From: Elusimicrobiaceae bacterium
Lineage (GTDB): Bacteria > Elusimicrobiota > Elusimicrobia > Elusimicrobiales > Elusimicrobiaceae
Direction: 5' to 3'
DNA: 62,517 bases
NCBI GenBank assembly: GCA_017520185.1
Contig: JAFXGO010000031.1
Span: 1-62,517 of the forward strand
Made by a program: the position numbers and the translations under genes. Shown here piece after piece: positions 35,401-42,873 of this stretch; the stretch's first letter is position 1; each line of letters opens with the position of its first letter. The notes below the pieces were generated by a model that made no database searches, was not told the DNA's origin, and saw only the letters and a list, made by a program, of their open reading frames with translations.

Positions 35401-35997
35401 ACCGCCAAAACGACCGAAACCGCCGCCACCGCCACGAAAGTTCATAGAAGCAGAACCTAAGGGGTTTACCTTAGTAGGTGCGGGGGTACTTCTTTGGAAA
35501 GAAGCTCTGGTGCTGGACGGTCTCTGAGAGCGGTAATTATCTCTATAAGAGGAGCGCGGAGTGGGCGGAGTGTAAGTATCGTCCAAACCGTCTCTATCGT
35601 AGCTGCCCATAGAGGGGGCCGGCTCCGGATCGCCCCACCCTTTGATTAAACTCAAAGGATCACGCACAGAAAGCTGAGCAATCTGGGCGGAGGGGTCTTC
35701 TATACTGGGGTCAAAACCGGAACGATCCGGTTCAAACACAGAATCGGTACCCGGAGTGATGATTGCGCCATCTTCCACCGAGCCGCTGTATTTATACAAG
35801 AAAGGCAACATCAGCAATGCCGCTGCAGCAGCCACAAAGAACGGCGCGTCCCGACGGGTGCGCTCAAACAACGTCTTTTTGGGCTTGCCATTGTTGCCGA
35901 CTTTAGAGGAAACACGTTTAGAGAACGGATTAAAAGCAGGCTTGCTGTTCTTAATCTTATCGCTAAAAGTGAAGGAATCCTTCTTATTTTCAGCCAT
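32434..35997 (-). CDS. Large membrane-anchored Cys-rich protein
   Basis: The preferred ATG at 35997 (MAENKKDSFT) follows GGAGG by 5 bases, giving 1187 residues. A basic cytosolic head (1-50) precedes one membrane helix (about 51-68), so the rest is periplasmic or surface-exposed. Residues 70-300 are Ser/Gly/Pro/Arg-rich, then a Trp-rich helical stretch (KGITPWWWDMMKQQ) and a long region with about 15 cysteines from residue 345 on. The tail is Gly/Ser-rich. No known domain was identified. It is the last gene of the cluster driven from 44613, but a foldable leader precedes it. Disulfide bonds are likely. Confidence 0.8.
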   Translation of the reverse strand: MAENKKDSFTFSDKIKNSKPAFNPFSKRVSSKVGNNGKPKKTLFERTRRDAPFFVAAAAALLMLPFLYKYSGSVEDGAIITPGTDSVFEPDRSGFDPSIEDPSAQIAQLSVRDPLSLIKGWGDPEPAPSMGSYDRDGLDDTYTPPTPRSSYRDNYRSQRPSSTRASFQRSTPAPTKVNPLGSASMNFRGGGGGFGRFGGANLKTAAKVSSAPAPKAGVKPVSLQPLRSAGNPSRSYFGQGSAAQARASRDAMGKANALQALNDAMYDPLKANQAPLGGLGGGDFVGGAGAGKWDPHSEYKGITPWWWDMMKQQEMEKWKWEYFLWRKGLVEPLIKGLADMTLKFVDPFLSCLITATDDWSMGSMGGRSASGGAPGKCNLYDGDTGYTMAEWCEKFKNNSSHASHYAETCASEENFKSACITGKIGGASVEQAKNNDNEVDANTWDEPAPATGKLSWFGNRRKCLTGYAGKMETAFTGTDTQVLEAYNCEQMANHTFVLKPGAKYSEDEGYDEAFHIVIAKNVQINGKRLCEAEKIDAGFSVVGLDSGDAGKGAASVKKSDAKVMHTSKDNATNDHFRVQNGQKGMYNTRLSEHKYANECVIYLAEGKTFNHDNYKFLLEEAQKSVVVDETDKNLHRGVGSSNGSVYSTTTVKNPKGVNWNDQQIGQFKDKLIPVAIEGYVMKKNPFDGMRKMRKALPMMYKDFIANYIEGQDGDSALCDWTDFNITAKNIVNLRDIHAVLAYDPEVYGNKPEEKITVTVEIVGDGLTPPIQVAAARTHSTEEDNGAGASVFRAPLNQAQLDALTAYFADATAEAPKTIVAKWLAKEKDQESRDTAEYSSTIPNVEMTDVPPGINPTDPETLTDKTKPYLLLSREVSAISTELEGHRILNVQSGRFEVQKADAAKLFPNLSDDSKDSKQRLNSARLDTRSSNKAAEFMTDVVNGFNALDAGKRKGTFMFDSYNEGIFLAEFVDAMYIAKSVLQKTEVPRAAVCTMVRGVALSSEDTQGKAAGLEMTNTFGAAAIYIGLDSAYYPNQYVKKGNNMVVDPRFSGDPYHWGNYVSCTNGGVYSSVKEQIEAVKVRGQYPLASMVNGKINHIKVEGLSCSPATIVDDNRRTYVETYNDILFANEGKCDQLIGNMPIQDALDYVTRVAELGLNYKPRAVASSGNGSDPGGSNGSSQRGGVSRT

Positions 35998-36019
35998 AAC
36001 AGCCTCCATTGAGGTATAT

Positions 36020-36098
36020 CTTCCCGAAAAATATCTTCGGGTACTGCTTGGGTCTTAACGGCCGCTTGGACACGTTAAGGCCGAGTACTACACAACTG
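36020..36098 (-). promoter_or_regulatory. Structured leader within the operon, before the 1187-residue gene
   Basis: On the minus strand TAGTACT with AGTAC, CTTAACG with CGTTAAG, and CCCGAA with TTCGGG can form nested and adjacent hairpins in the 108-base gap between genes. It does not match known riboswitches. It may protect or regulate the mRNA. Confidence 0.35.
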
Positions 36099-36105
36099 CA
36101 AATCT

Positions 36106-37752
36106 TTATAGCGACATCTTATCTCCAAACTCAGGGAAGAAATCTCCGCTCCCCCCTTGTTGGGCACCGCTACTTATATTAAATGTATCAAAAACTTCAC
36201 TATCTTTCAAGCCGTCTTTTACATCGTCCACTTTATCTTCGGCTTGGTCTTTCTTTTTTTCGCTATCTTTCAATTTCTGCTCGGCGGCTTTTAATGCGCT
36301 GTCATCTACCGATGTGCCCTCCGGTGCAGAGGCAACGGCGGCATCATATTCTGCTTTGGCTTTGTTATAAGCATCTAAGGCACTATCATATTCCGCTTGC
36401 GCCACTGTCAAAGCCTGACAACTTTGCGTAAAATCGTTTGCATAGGTATTTAATCTTTCAGTGGTGCAGGTGCCTTCTTTGCTTAACTTTACACTGCCAC
36501 AATTTTCGCTCATCGTTTTGATGGTATTTTTCACCGTATTACAATTGCTGCTTACTTCACTTAAAGATTGGCTCCAGCCTGCTACATCGGCATCACACGT
36601 TCTGGGTACGGTGGTGGTAATAGTGTTGACCAAGTTGATAGATTGCTCCATCTTTTCCATCATCACGCCGTTGGCTTCTGCGCCGATGGTGCGGCATTGT
36701 TCTTCTTTTAAAAGTTGCATTTGTACGTCTTCCAAATCTTTTACCAAATCTTCTCCGCCCATCATCACACCACTGCTCAGACCCAACGAATCATAAACTT
36801 TTTTGGGCATTTCCATGCCTATATATCCGGCAGCGGCAAGCTGTTTTTTAAGCATCAGTTGCTTGGCCCGATTGGACGCCTTACTCATCAACCATATTTG
36901 CGCCAAGTCACGCTGGGGTTTGCTATTGCTTTTAACCTGTGCGTTTAAACTGCTCAGCGGAGCAACCGTTGTGCTTACGCCGATGGCTTGGTCTAACTGT
37001 TCATTGCTGAGTTTGGCGGCTTTATCCACAGCCAAAGCAAACCAATCCGGTGAAATAGAACCGACCACCGCCCCTTTGGGCAACAGTTTGGCAGCGTCCA
37101 ACACACCTTTACGCATAGAGGCCGTTTGAGCCGAGCGGGCCATCAAGTTGGCATCTGCGCCAAAATAAACTTCTTGCATGTTTTTGGCTGCCTCATTTTG
37201 GCGTGCTTCTTGGCTAAAGTCATTGACCTTGCGGTTTAAGGCGCCGTCTCTTTCAGCCAGACCGGTATAAACACCGGACAAACCTTCCGCACCCAAACCG
37301 CGCTTTCTGCGTTCTGCATTAACGGCATCTACATCAAACAAACCTGTTGAATAACTGCCAAGTTTGTAGGCTTGCGCATTTTTTCTGTCAAAGAGCGAAA
37401 TTTCTTGCTCAGTGTTGCGTTTAGACGACAAAAGTCGGGTTCCCTCGCCAGCCCACGTCAAGAGTGCACGTCCAAAACTCATAGACTGGGTTTGCTGCGC
37501 TGAAAATCCCATCCACCAAGCTAAATTGCGTAATCCCGGCAAAGAACCTACCGGTACTATAAATATAATGGAAAACAAGAAAAAAACAAGTGCCAAAAGC
37601 ATCAACCACTTTTTTCTGTCAAAGCGTTTTTCTTGGGTTGATTTAACGGCCGTTTCTTGCGCATTGGGCAAAACAGGCTGAGCCTGATTTGCTTGTGGCG
37701 TAGGAACTGCTGTTTCCGAAAGTGCCGGAGGCACTTGTTTTTCCGTTTTCAT
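36106..37752 (-). CDS. Membrane-anchored coiled-coil protein
   Basis: The 548-residue product has a Pro/Gln-rich cytosolic head, one membrane helix (about 49-69), and a long helical external region. Six cysteines are spaced in the segment from about 355 to 450 (EEQCRT, PRTCDA, SSNCNT, SENCGS, EGTCTT, QSCQAL), and a charged coiled coil of AEYDSALDAYNKAKAEYD type follows before a Gly/Phe-rich tail. AGGAG precedes the ATG. The topology matches its neighbours. The function is unknown. Confidence 0.8.
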   Translation of the reverse strand: MKTEKQVPPALSETAVPTPQANQAQPVLPNAQETAVKSTQEKRFDRKKWLMLLALVFFLFSIIFIVPVGSLPGLRNLAWWMGFSAQQTQSMSFGRALLTWAGEGTRLLSSKRNTEQEISLFDRKNAQAYKLGSYSTGLFDVDAVNAERRKRGLGAEGLSGVYTGLAERDGALNRKVNDFSQEARQNEAAKNMQEVYFGADANLMARSAQTASMRKGVLDAAKLLPKGAVVGSISPDWFALAVDKAAKLSNEQLDQAIGVSTTVAPLSSLNAQVKSNSKPQRDLAQIWLMSKASNRAKQLMLKKQLAAAGYIGMEMPKKVYDSLGLSSGVMMGGEDLVKDLEDVQMQLLKEEQCRTIGAEANGVMMEKMEQSINLVNTITTTVPRTCDADVAGWSQSLSEVSSNCNTVKNTIKTMSENCGSVKLSKEGTCTTERLNTYANDFTQSCQALTVAQAEYDSALDAYNKAKAEYDAAVASAPEGTSVDDSALKAAEQKLKDSEKKKDQAEDKVDDVKDGLKDSEVFDTFNISSGAQQGGSGDFFPEFGDKMSL

Positions 37753-37773
37753 TTCAAACTCCTGTAAAAACTC

Positions 37774-38016
37774 TTAGTTGGAAAGAGATACAGCCCCCAC
37801 CACTTGTCCTTGGTTATATTCGCGGCGCAGTTGCGCTTCTTGAACTCTTCTTTCATGAGCTTGCAAACGTTCCTTGCGCACGCGTTGCACCTCTTGGACT
37901 GCTTTTTTATAAATCAATTCCCGTTGTGCTTGGCGGTGTTGGGCATTAAAATAAAAATATAAAACGGTACTTGCAATAAACAAAAGGACTGATACCACTT
38001 GAAAAAGTACTTTCAT
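37774..38016 (-). CDS. Small membrane protein, duplicate copy B
   Basis: The ATG at 38016 (MKVLFQVVS) follows AAAGGGG and gives 80 residues: one membrane helix (residues 4-25), then a charged helix with Gln/Arg/Glu, ending in the tail AQLRREYNQGQVVGAVSLSN. That tail is almost identical to the protein encoded at 39544. The two small genes each follow a larger membrane protein, so the pair was duplicated as a unit. The start overlaps none of its neighbours, with 11 bases to the upstream stop. No known family. Confidence 0.78.
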   Translation of the reverse strand: MKVLFQVVSVLLFIASTVLYFYFNAQHRQAQRELIYKKAVQEVQRVRKERLQAHERRVQEAQLRREYNQGQVVGAVSLSN

Positions 38017-38027
38017 AATCGCCCCTT

Positions 38028-39521
38028 TCAATCTTTGCCTTTATCGTTGTTAGTTAACACTTCTTCGGCGGAAGAAAAACCGGCATCTATCCCTTTTTCT
38101 GAGGCATATTGTTTTAAAGAATTAAGCATATCTTGACCGAATTTTTTACCGCCCGATTTTCCGTTCAAATCCGTCGCATTGGTTTTTGTACCCATTTTAT
38201 CGGTTGCCGCGGAAGCCAATTTATCAGATTGTTTGGAAAAATCAAAATAACTGATCACAATCGCCGCCACCATCAATGCACCCATCACAATACCGGCAAT
38301 GGCCCAACCCTGTTCCTCTTTATACTTGTCTATGTATTGCCAACAATCTGCTATGTAAAAACCGATAAGCGCCAACATAGCCGCCCCCAAAACAAAAGCC
38401 ATTACTTTACTGGTAGTATCCCCTTTCATTAAAGAATTAATTGTTAATCCAGCCGCCACTGTACCTGCCATCAAGAAAAACATATTTTTCGCCAAACGGC
38501 TTCTGTGTTCTTTTCTTTCTTCTTCCGTGGTATCCAATTCATCAATGGCTGTATTGAGATTTCTTTCCGTATTATTTAATTTATTTTCAAAATCTTCCGC
38601 CCCTACGGCCCATTCTGACGTATCCAAAGAATCCCCCAACATCTGCATACCCAAAGCGCGTTGGTCCTCACTCATAAATACCTGCGAATGAGAGTTCGCC
38701 TGCTTGCTGCTAGCGGCGGCCACTTTGGCAGACTGCACCGCTATGCCGCGCAAACTGTTTCCTGCGCGACTGTTTGATCCCCCTTGCCAGCGCACCTGTT
38801 TGGCTGAAGAGTCAGCTGACGGATTTTCATTTAAACTTGCCAAACGAGGCAGGTTCGTTTTTCTTTTTTCAAATCCGGTAGAAATAGATTGGGGACCTAG
38901 CATGGCAGAATTGACTTGCTCCGCGCGCGAATTAGGCACATTTCCATAGGGAGCAAAAGAGGAAGAAGATCCCTCCGCATTTACTTTTGGCATGGAAGCG
39001 CGAGGCAAACTGCCTCTGTCCTCACCCAATTTATTAACAACGGTTTGATGAGCCGCAGAAACGGCATCACCCACACCGACCCCATTAACAGAGGAAGCGC
39101 CGTCAGCATCTTTTCCGTTCGGGCCGATTTCCGTCGCACCTTGATTTAACCCAAGGCCGGCCTCTCCGCCGCTAAATACCGTTCCTTCAGTTTGTTCGGC
39201 ATCTATCGTCAAAGAAGAAACTGCCTCTTCCGATTCGTCTAATTGGGCCAACTCGGCCTTCGCGAAGGGATATTGCTCCTCAGCGAAAGCCAAATTTGCC
39301 CCTTGATTATTAATGTGTATAGAAGAATATTCGCTAGGTAAATTTTCACCGGAACGTATAATTTGGCTTAAAGACTTTACCTTTTCAGGCATAGAATCTG
39401 CCGGATCGGTGGCATAATTATAAACGCCCAATGCCGCCCAACCACCAAGCACTACTGCACCCAGCAGGCCGGTCTTACGAATAGCACCTGTTCTATTGCT
39501 CCATATTTTTCGAATATTCAT
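38028..39521 (-). CDS. Membrane-anchored Gly/Ser-rich protein, duplicate copy B
   Basis: The 497-residue product has a basic head and N-terminal membrane helix (about 16-36), a Ser/Gly/Ala-rich exported stretch (40-260) with EGTVFSGGEAGLGLNQGAT, a helical segment (IAVQSAKVAAASSKQ, then QVFMSEDQ), a coiled region, and about three more membrane helices (345-425). It shares these blocks with the gene at 39819, for example YNYA(T/S)D, SLSQII, and FSGGEAGLG. AGGAG precedes the ATG. The function is unknown. Confidence 0.8.
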   Translation of the reverse strand: MNIRKIWSNRTGAIRKTGLLGAVVLGGWAALGVYNYATDPADSMPEKVKSLSQIIRSGENLPSEYSSIHINNQGANLAFAEEQYPFAKAELAQLDESEEAVSSLTIDAEQTEGTVFSGGEAGLGLNQGATEIGPNGKDADGASSVNGVGVGDAVSAAHQTVVNKLGEDRGSLPRASMPKVNAEGSSSSFAPYGNVPNSRAEQVNSAMLGPQSISTGFEKRKTNLPRLASLNENPSADSSAKQVRWQGGSNSRAGNSLRGIAVQSAKVAAASSKQANSHSQVFMSEDQRALGMQMLGDSLDTSEWAVGAEDFENKLNNTERNLNTAIDELDTTEEERKEHRSRLAKNMFFLMAGTVAAGLTINSLMKGDTTSKVMAFVLGAAMLALIGFYIADCWQYIDKYKEEQGWAIAGIVMGALMVAAIVISYFDFSKQSDKLASAATDKMGTKTNATDLNGKSGGKKFGQDMLNSLKQYASEKGIDAGFSSAEEVLTNNDKGKD

Positions 39522-39543
39522 TTATAAACTCCTGCAAGGACTC

Positions 39544-39810
39544 TTAGTTGGAAAGAGATACAGTCCCCACCACTTGTCCTTGATTGTACTCTCTGCGCAG
39601 TTGCGCTTCTTTGCGCCTTTTGTCATACTCTTGCTGACGCGCTCTGCGCTCTTGAGCAACCTGATTGAGAGCCTTGATATAAATCAATTCCCGTTGGGCT
39701 TGGCGATGCTGGGCCGAAAGGTGCAAGTAGCCCACTACCAGCAAGATAATAATCACCCACGCAAAAGCTACAGAAAATATGGTTTTTAGTCTGCTATCTA
39801 CTTTTGACAT
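39544..39810 (-). CDS. Small membrane protein, duplicate copy A
   Basis: The preferred ATG at 39810 (MSKVDSRLKT) follows GAGGT and gives 88 residues. One membrane helix (about 13-32) is followed by AQHRQAQRELIYIKAL and a basic coiled stretch, ending in AQLRREYNQGQVVGTVSLSN. Compared with the copy at 37774, the central part has diverged while both the HRQAQRELIY motif and the tail are nearly identical, so the ends are under constraint. It starts 8 bases after the gene at 39819. Confidence 0.78.
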   Translation of the reverse strand: MSKVDSRLKTIFSVAFAWVIIILLVVGYLHLSAQHRQAQRELIYIKALNQVAQERRARQQEYDKRRKEAQLRREYNQGQVVGTVSLSN

Positions 39811-39818
39811 AGCGCACC

Positions 39819-41306
39819 TCACCCATTTTTCAGTCCGGATTTATCATCATCACCAAACAACATCTTTCCTTCTTCAATGGCATTAGTGATAGACATACCG
39901 GGACCTAGAGTACCTAAAACAGCTCCCGCAAGCAAAGACACGCCCATATTGGTAGATAATGCTCCTGTGGCAATATTATTAAACCATGTTGTCACAGCTT
40001 TACTAACCCATGCAAAAACTACACCAGTCGCAAACACGGCTGCCATTGCTATACCGGCAATTGCCCAGCCTGAGCCCTCTTTGTATTTGTCAATATATAC
40101 AGCACAATCTGCAACAAATAAACCGATAAGACCCGCCAATAACGCAGTGACCGCAATAGCTACCACAAGTCCCCAAGGCTTATTACTTTTCATCGTTGCA
40201 ATAGTCATCATACCCAAAAACGTGGTAAACAATAAACTAACCATCTGCTTTTGCAAACGAGTACGATGGTCTTTACGTTCTTGTTCGGTGGTGTCTATTT
40301 CGTCAATTTTGGCACCTAAATTACCCTCTTTGTTTTTTAGATCTTCTTCAAAATCTTCCGCCGCACCTACGCCGCTATCTCCGGCACCTACATCATCACC
40401 TACCGCATGCGTACCTAAGCCTTGTTGAGAAGAAGCCATAAACACTTGCGCATGGGAGTTTGTTTGTTTATGACGGGCGGCCGCCACTTTGGAAGACTGC
40501 ACCGCAATATTTTTCAAATCACGCCCCATTGGGCTATTGATACCGCCTCTGTAATTTACATTTCTATTCGGAGCGACAAAACCCGAGCCGGTGGCTCCTC
40601 TTAAACTGGCAGGCGCGTGAACTAAGGTCGTACCTTCTAAGCTGGGTATACCGGAAATAGAAGACGGACCCACCGGTGTAGCAGAAGGAGTGCCACTGGG
40701 GCTAACACCTGCATTACCGTACGGAGAAAAAGACGAAGCCCCGCCTGCATTTACAGTAGCAATAGAGGCACGTTTTAAGCCGCCGTTGTTTACACCGGCC
40801 TCGCCTAACTTATTGATAATGGTTTTATTGGCGGCCTCTACGGCATCCCCACCGCTACCGCCATTATTACCGCTACCGCCTGCGCCGGCACCGCTACCGT
40901 TGGGGCCCACTTCCACCGCACCTTGATTAAAACCAAGTCCGGCTTCCCCACCGCTAAAAACAGTGCCTTGCACGTTAATGGGGTCAATACCCTCTAAGGC
41001 TTGTACCTGTGCTTCTCCTCCGTCAAAGCTGGCTAATAAGGCCCCTTCTTGAAGGGCGCGCTCCTCAGCAGAGGCAAACTCCACACCGCGAGCGTCTAAA
41101 TTAATGCCGGAATATTCTCTTGGCAACTCCCCACCGGAAGAAATAATCTGGCTTAAAGAACGAACTTCCGGTTGTAAGGCTGCCGGTCTATCCGACGCGT
41201 AATTATACACGTTTAATGCCACCATACCGCCTGTTAAACTGACTGCAAACAAGCCGGCTTTACTGATAGCACCGATTTTGCTTTTTAAAAGTTCTAAGAC
41301 TTTCAT
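39819..41306 (-). CDS. Membrane-anchored Gly/Ser-rich protein, duplicate copy A
   Basis: The ATG at 41306 (MKVLELLKSK) follows GGAGGG and gives 495 residues. It has an N-terminal membrane helix (about 15-34), a long Gly/Ser/Asn low-complexity segment (polyglycine near 140-155), the IAVQSSKVAAARHKQ helix with QVFMASSQ, a coiled region ending TTEQERKDHRTRLQKQ, and several membrane helices in the last 150 residues. It is a paralog of the gene at 38028. A hydrophobic tail distinguishes it. No known domain was recognised. Confidence 0.8.
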   Translation of the reverse strand: MKVLELLKSKIGAISKAGLFAVSLTGGMVALNVYNYASDRPAALQPEVRSLSQIISSGGELPREYSGINLDARGVEFASAEERALQEGALLASFDGGEAQVQALEGIDPINVQGTVFSGGEAGLGFNQGAVEVGPNGSGAGAGGSGNNGGSGGDAVEAANKTIINKLGEAGVNNGGLKRASIATVNAGGASSFSPYGNAGVSPSGTPSATPVGPSSISGIPSLEGTTLVHAPASLRGATGSGFVAPNRNVNYRGGINSPMGRDLKNIAVQSSKVAAARHKQTNSHAQVFMASSQQGLGTHAVGDDVGAGDSGVGAAEDFEEDLKNKEGNLGAKIDEIDTTEQERKDHRTRLQKQMVSLLFTTFLGMMTIATMKSNKPWGLVVAIAVTALLAGLIGLFVADCAVYIDKYKEGSGWAIAGIAMAAVFATGVVFAWVSKAVTTWFNNIATGALSTNMGVSLLAGAVLGTLGPGMSITNAIEEGKMLFGDDDKSGLKNG

Positions 41307-41370
41307 AAGTCCCTCCGACCTCATTAATTAAAATATTTACAAATACTGACAACAACTCTTTACTGCACAT

Positions 41371-42861
41371 CTACTTCCGAGAATTTTCTCTCAATCTCAA
41401 AGAATCTCTTGCTACCTCACCTGAACGGGTATGCACTACCCCACCGTTTTCAATAGCACCTTCATCTTTTTCTAACTTTCTGCCAAACTCTTTGGCAGAC
41501 GCAGCTGCCCAAGCAATCAATACCGCAACGGGGCCGCCCCCGATTACTCCATACACCCAATTCATAACATGCTTGGCTTTTTTCCAATATTGATCCGTAG
41601 CATAATGGGCACCGCTTTCTCCTTTGGCAGGTTTCACGTTCCAACGGGCCTCAAAGGCTTCAATTTTAGCTTTCATTTTATTGCGTAAATTTCTTGCCAA
41701 TATATAGCCCAAAAAACTCGTAAAAGAGATTCCGGTACAGTCCCGAACAAATTTGTTCAGTTCTTTAACTAAGGCTTTACGCGCATCGGCATAGCTTTCT
41801 GCTTCTTGCTGAAAGTCAGCCGTCTTCGCGCCGATACCGGCTACAAAAGAATCTCCGCCCGTCAAATCTACAGATCCACCGCCACCACCGGTATTTACTT
41901 TTGAGCCAGCGCTTAAAGTAATACCTGCCGGGCCGTATCCTTCACCGGACATAAATATATCACTGGCATCACCGCCTCTGTTGGCAATATCAGCCGATTG
42001 TTTGGTCATGGCGGTCAGGGAGTCCAACTCCATTCCCTGCACTTTGCCACCGCGTCTCCAACGGTCTCCCCCTGCATAGAGCGGGGTATCAATCGGACCG
42101 GAGGCAGGAGATAAAGAGGGCTTAATCGTGGTCCCCTCTACTGTAGGAGATGAGTTCGGGCCGGAATAAGTACTTCCACTTAAACCGTCGGCACCCAAAT
42201 CATGCCCGCCACCCACATTTAAAAGCGGATTTTTACCCCAGTCTCTATTGCGCGCGCCAAAGGACGGTTTTCCGTCTCCATCGCCACCATTGGCTCCGTC
42301 GGCAGGGGCAGGGGTAGCGCCTTCTGCACTTGCAGCAGCGGCTGCGGCGGCCTGTTGTTGGGCTTGAACATTGGCCTGCAAAGCGGCAATTTGCGCCTGA
42401 ATGGCGGCCATATCATTTCCGCCTTTGGTATTGATAGACGGAGTACCCTGTTGGCCCACTGCCACACCTAACCCGGCCGTTTCACCGTCCATTTTATAAG
42501 CCACCAAATCTTGCTCCTGTCTCTCCACATCTAAGAGCACAGGTTTTGCATTTTCTTCGTTCATCATGCGCAAACCGTGTGAAAGCGTGGCCTGAAAACC
42601 GGATTTAACTTCCCCCCCTTCCACAGGCGGTGTGCTGACACCGGCATAACGGCCGGCGGCACTATGACCTGCTACATAAACGATGTCTCCTTCATCATAA
42701 GAAGAAAAAACAGTATCCGGATTGATATCTTGCTGAGAGGTAAGCGCAAAATATCCGCCCACACCTGCCACCGCTATACCGGTAGCAAGGCCTAAAGTCT
42801 GCATACCGGATAAGGCCACCTTACCTGTACGAGTCATCAATATTTTTTTAATGATATTCAT
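41371..42861 (-). CDS. Membrane-anchored Gly/Ala/Gln-rich protein
   Basis: The 496-residue product has a basic head, a membrane helix (about 20-41), a region with a Gln/Ala run (QAQQQAAAAAAAS near 165-180), Gly-rich spans, the helix SLTAMTKQSADIANRGG followed by SDIFMSGEG, and a second hydrophobic stretch near 435-460. AAAGGAG precedes the ATG. Its layout parallels the genes at 39819 and 38028 but the sequences are not alike overall. It may be a distant relative. The function is unknown. Confidence 0.78.
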   Translation of the reverse strand: MNIIKKILMTRTGKVALSGMQTLGLATGIAVAGVGGYFALTSQQDINPDTVFSSYDEGDIVYVAGHSAAGRYAGVSTPPVEGGEVKSGFQATLSHGLRMMNEENAKPVLLDVERQEQDLVAYKMDGETAGLGVAVGQQGTPSINTKGGNDMAAIQAQIAALQANVQAQQQAAAAAAASAEGATPAPADGANGGDGDGKPSFGARNRDWGKNPLLNVGGGHDLGADGLSGSTYSGPNSSPTVEGTTIKPSLSPASGPIDTPLYAGGDRWRRGGKVQGMELDSLTAMTKQSADIANRGGDASDIFMSGEGYGPAGITLSAGSKVNTGGGGGSVDLTGGDSFVAGIGAKTADFQQEAESYADARKALVKELNKFVRDCTGISFTSFLGYILARNLRNKMKAKIEAFEARWNVKPAKGESGAHYATDQYWKKAKHVMNWVYGVIGGGPVAVLIAWAAASAKEFGRKLEKDEGAIENGGVVHTRSGEVARDSLRLRENSRK

Positions 42862-42873
42862 AACCTTGCTCCT

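Noticed and set aside
36020-36105. Cyclic di-GMP riboswitch in front of the 1187-residue gene
   Set aside because: Hairpins are present, but the GEMM core bases and receptor loops were not found.
39877-40428. 183-codon plus-strand open frame
   Set aside because: Antisense to the Gly/Ser-rich gene at 39819. Its Pro/Ala/Thr-rich product mirrors the low-complexity sequence of the other strand.
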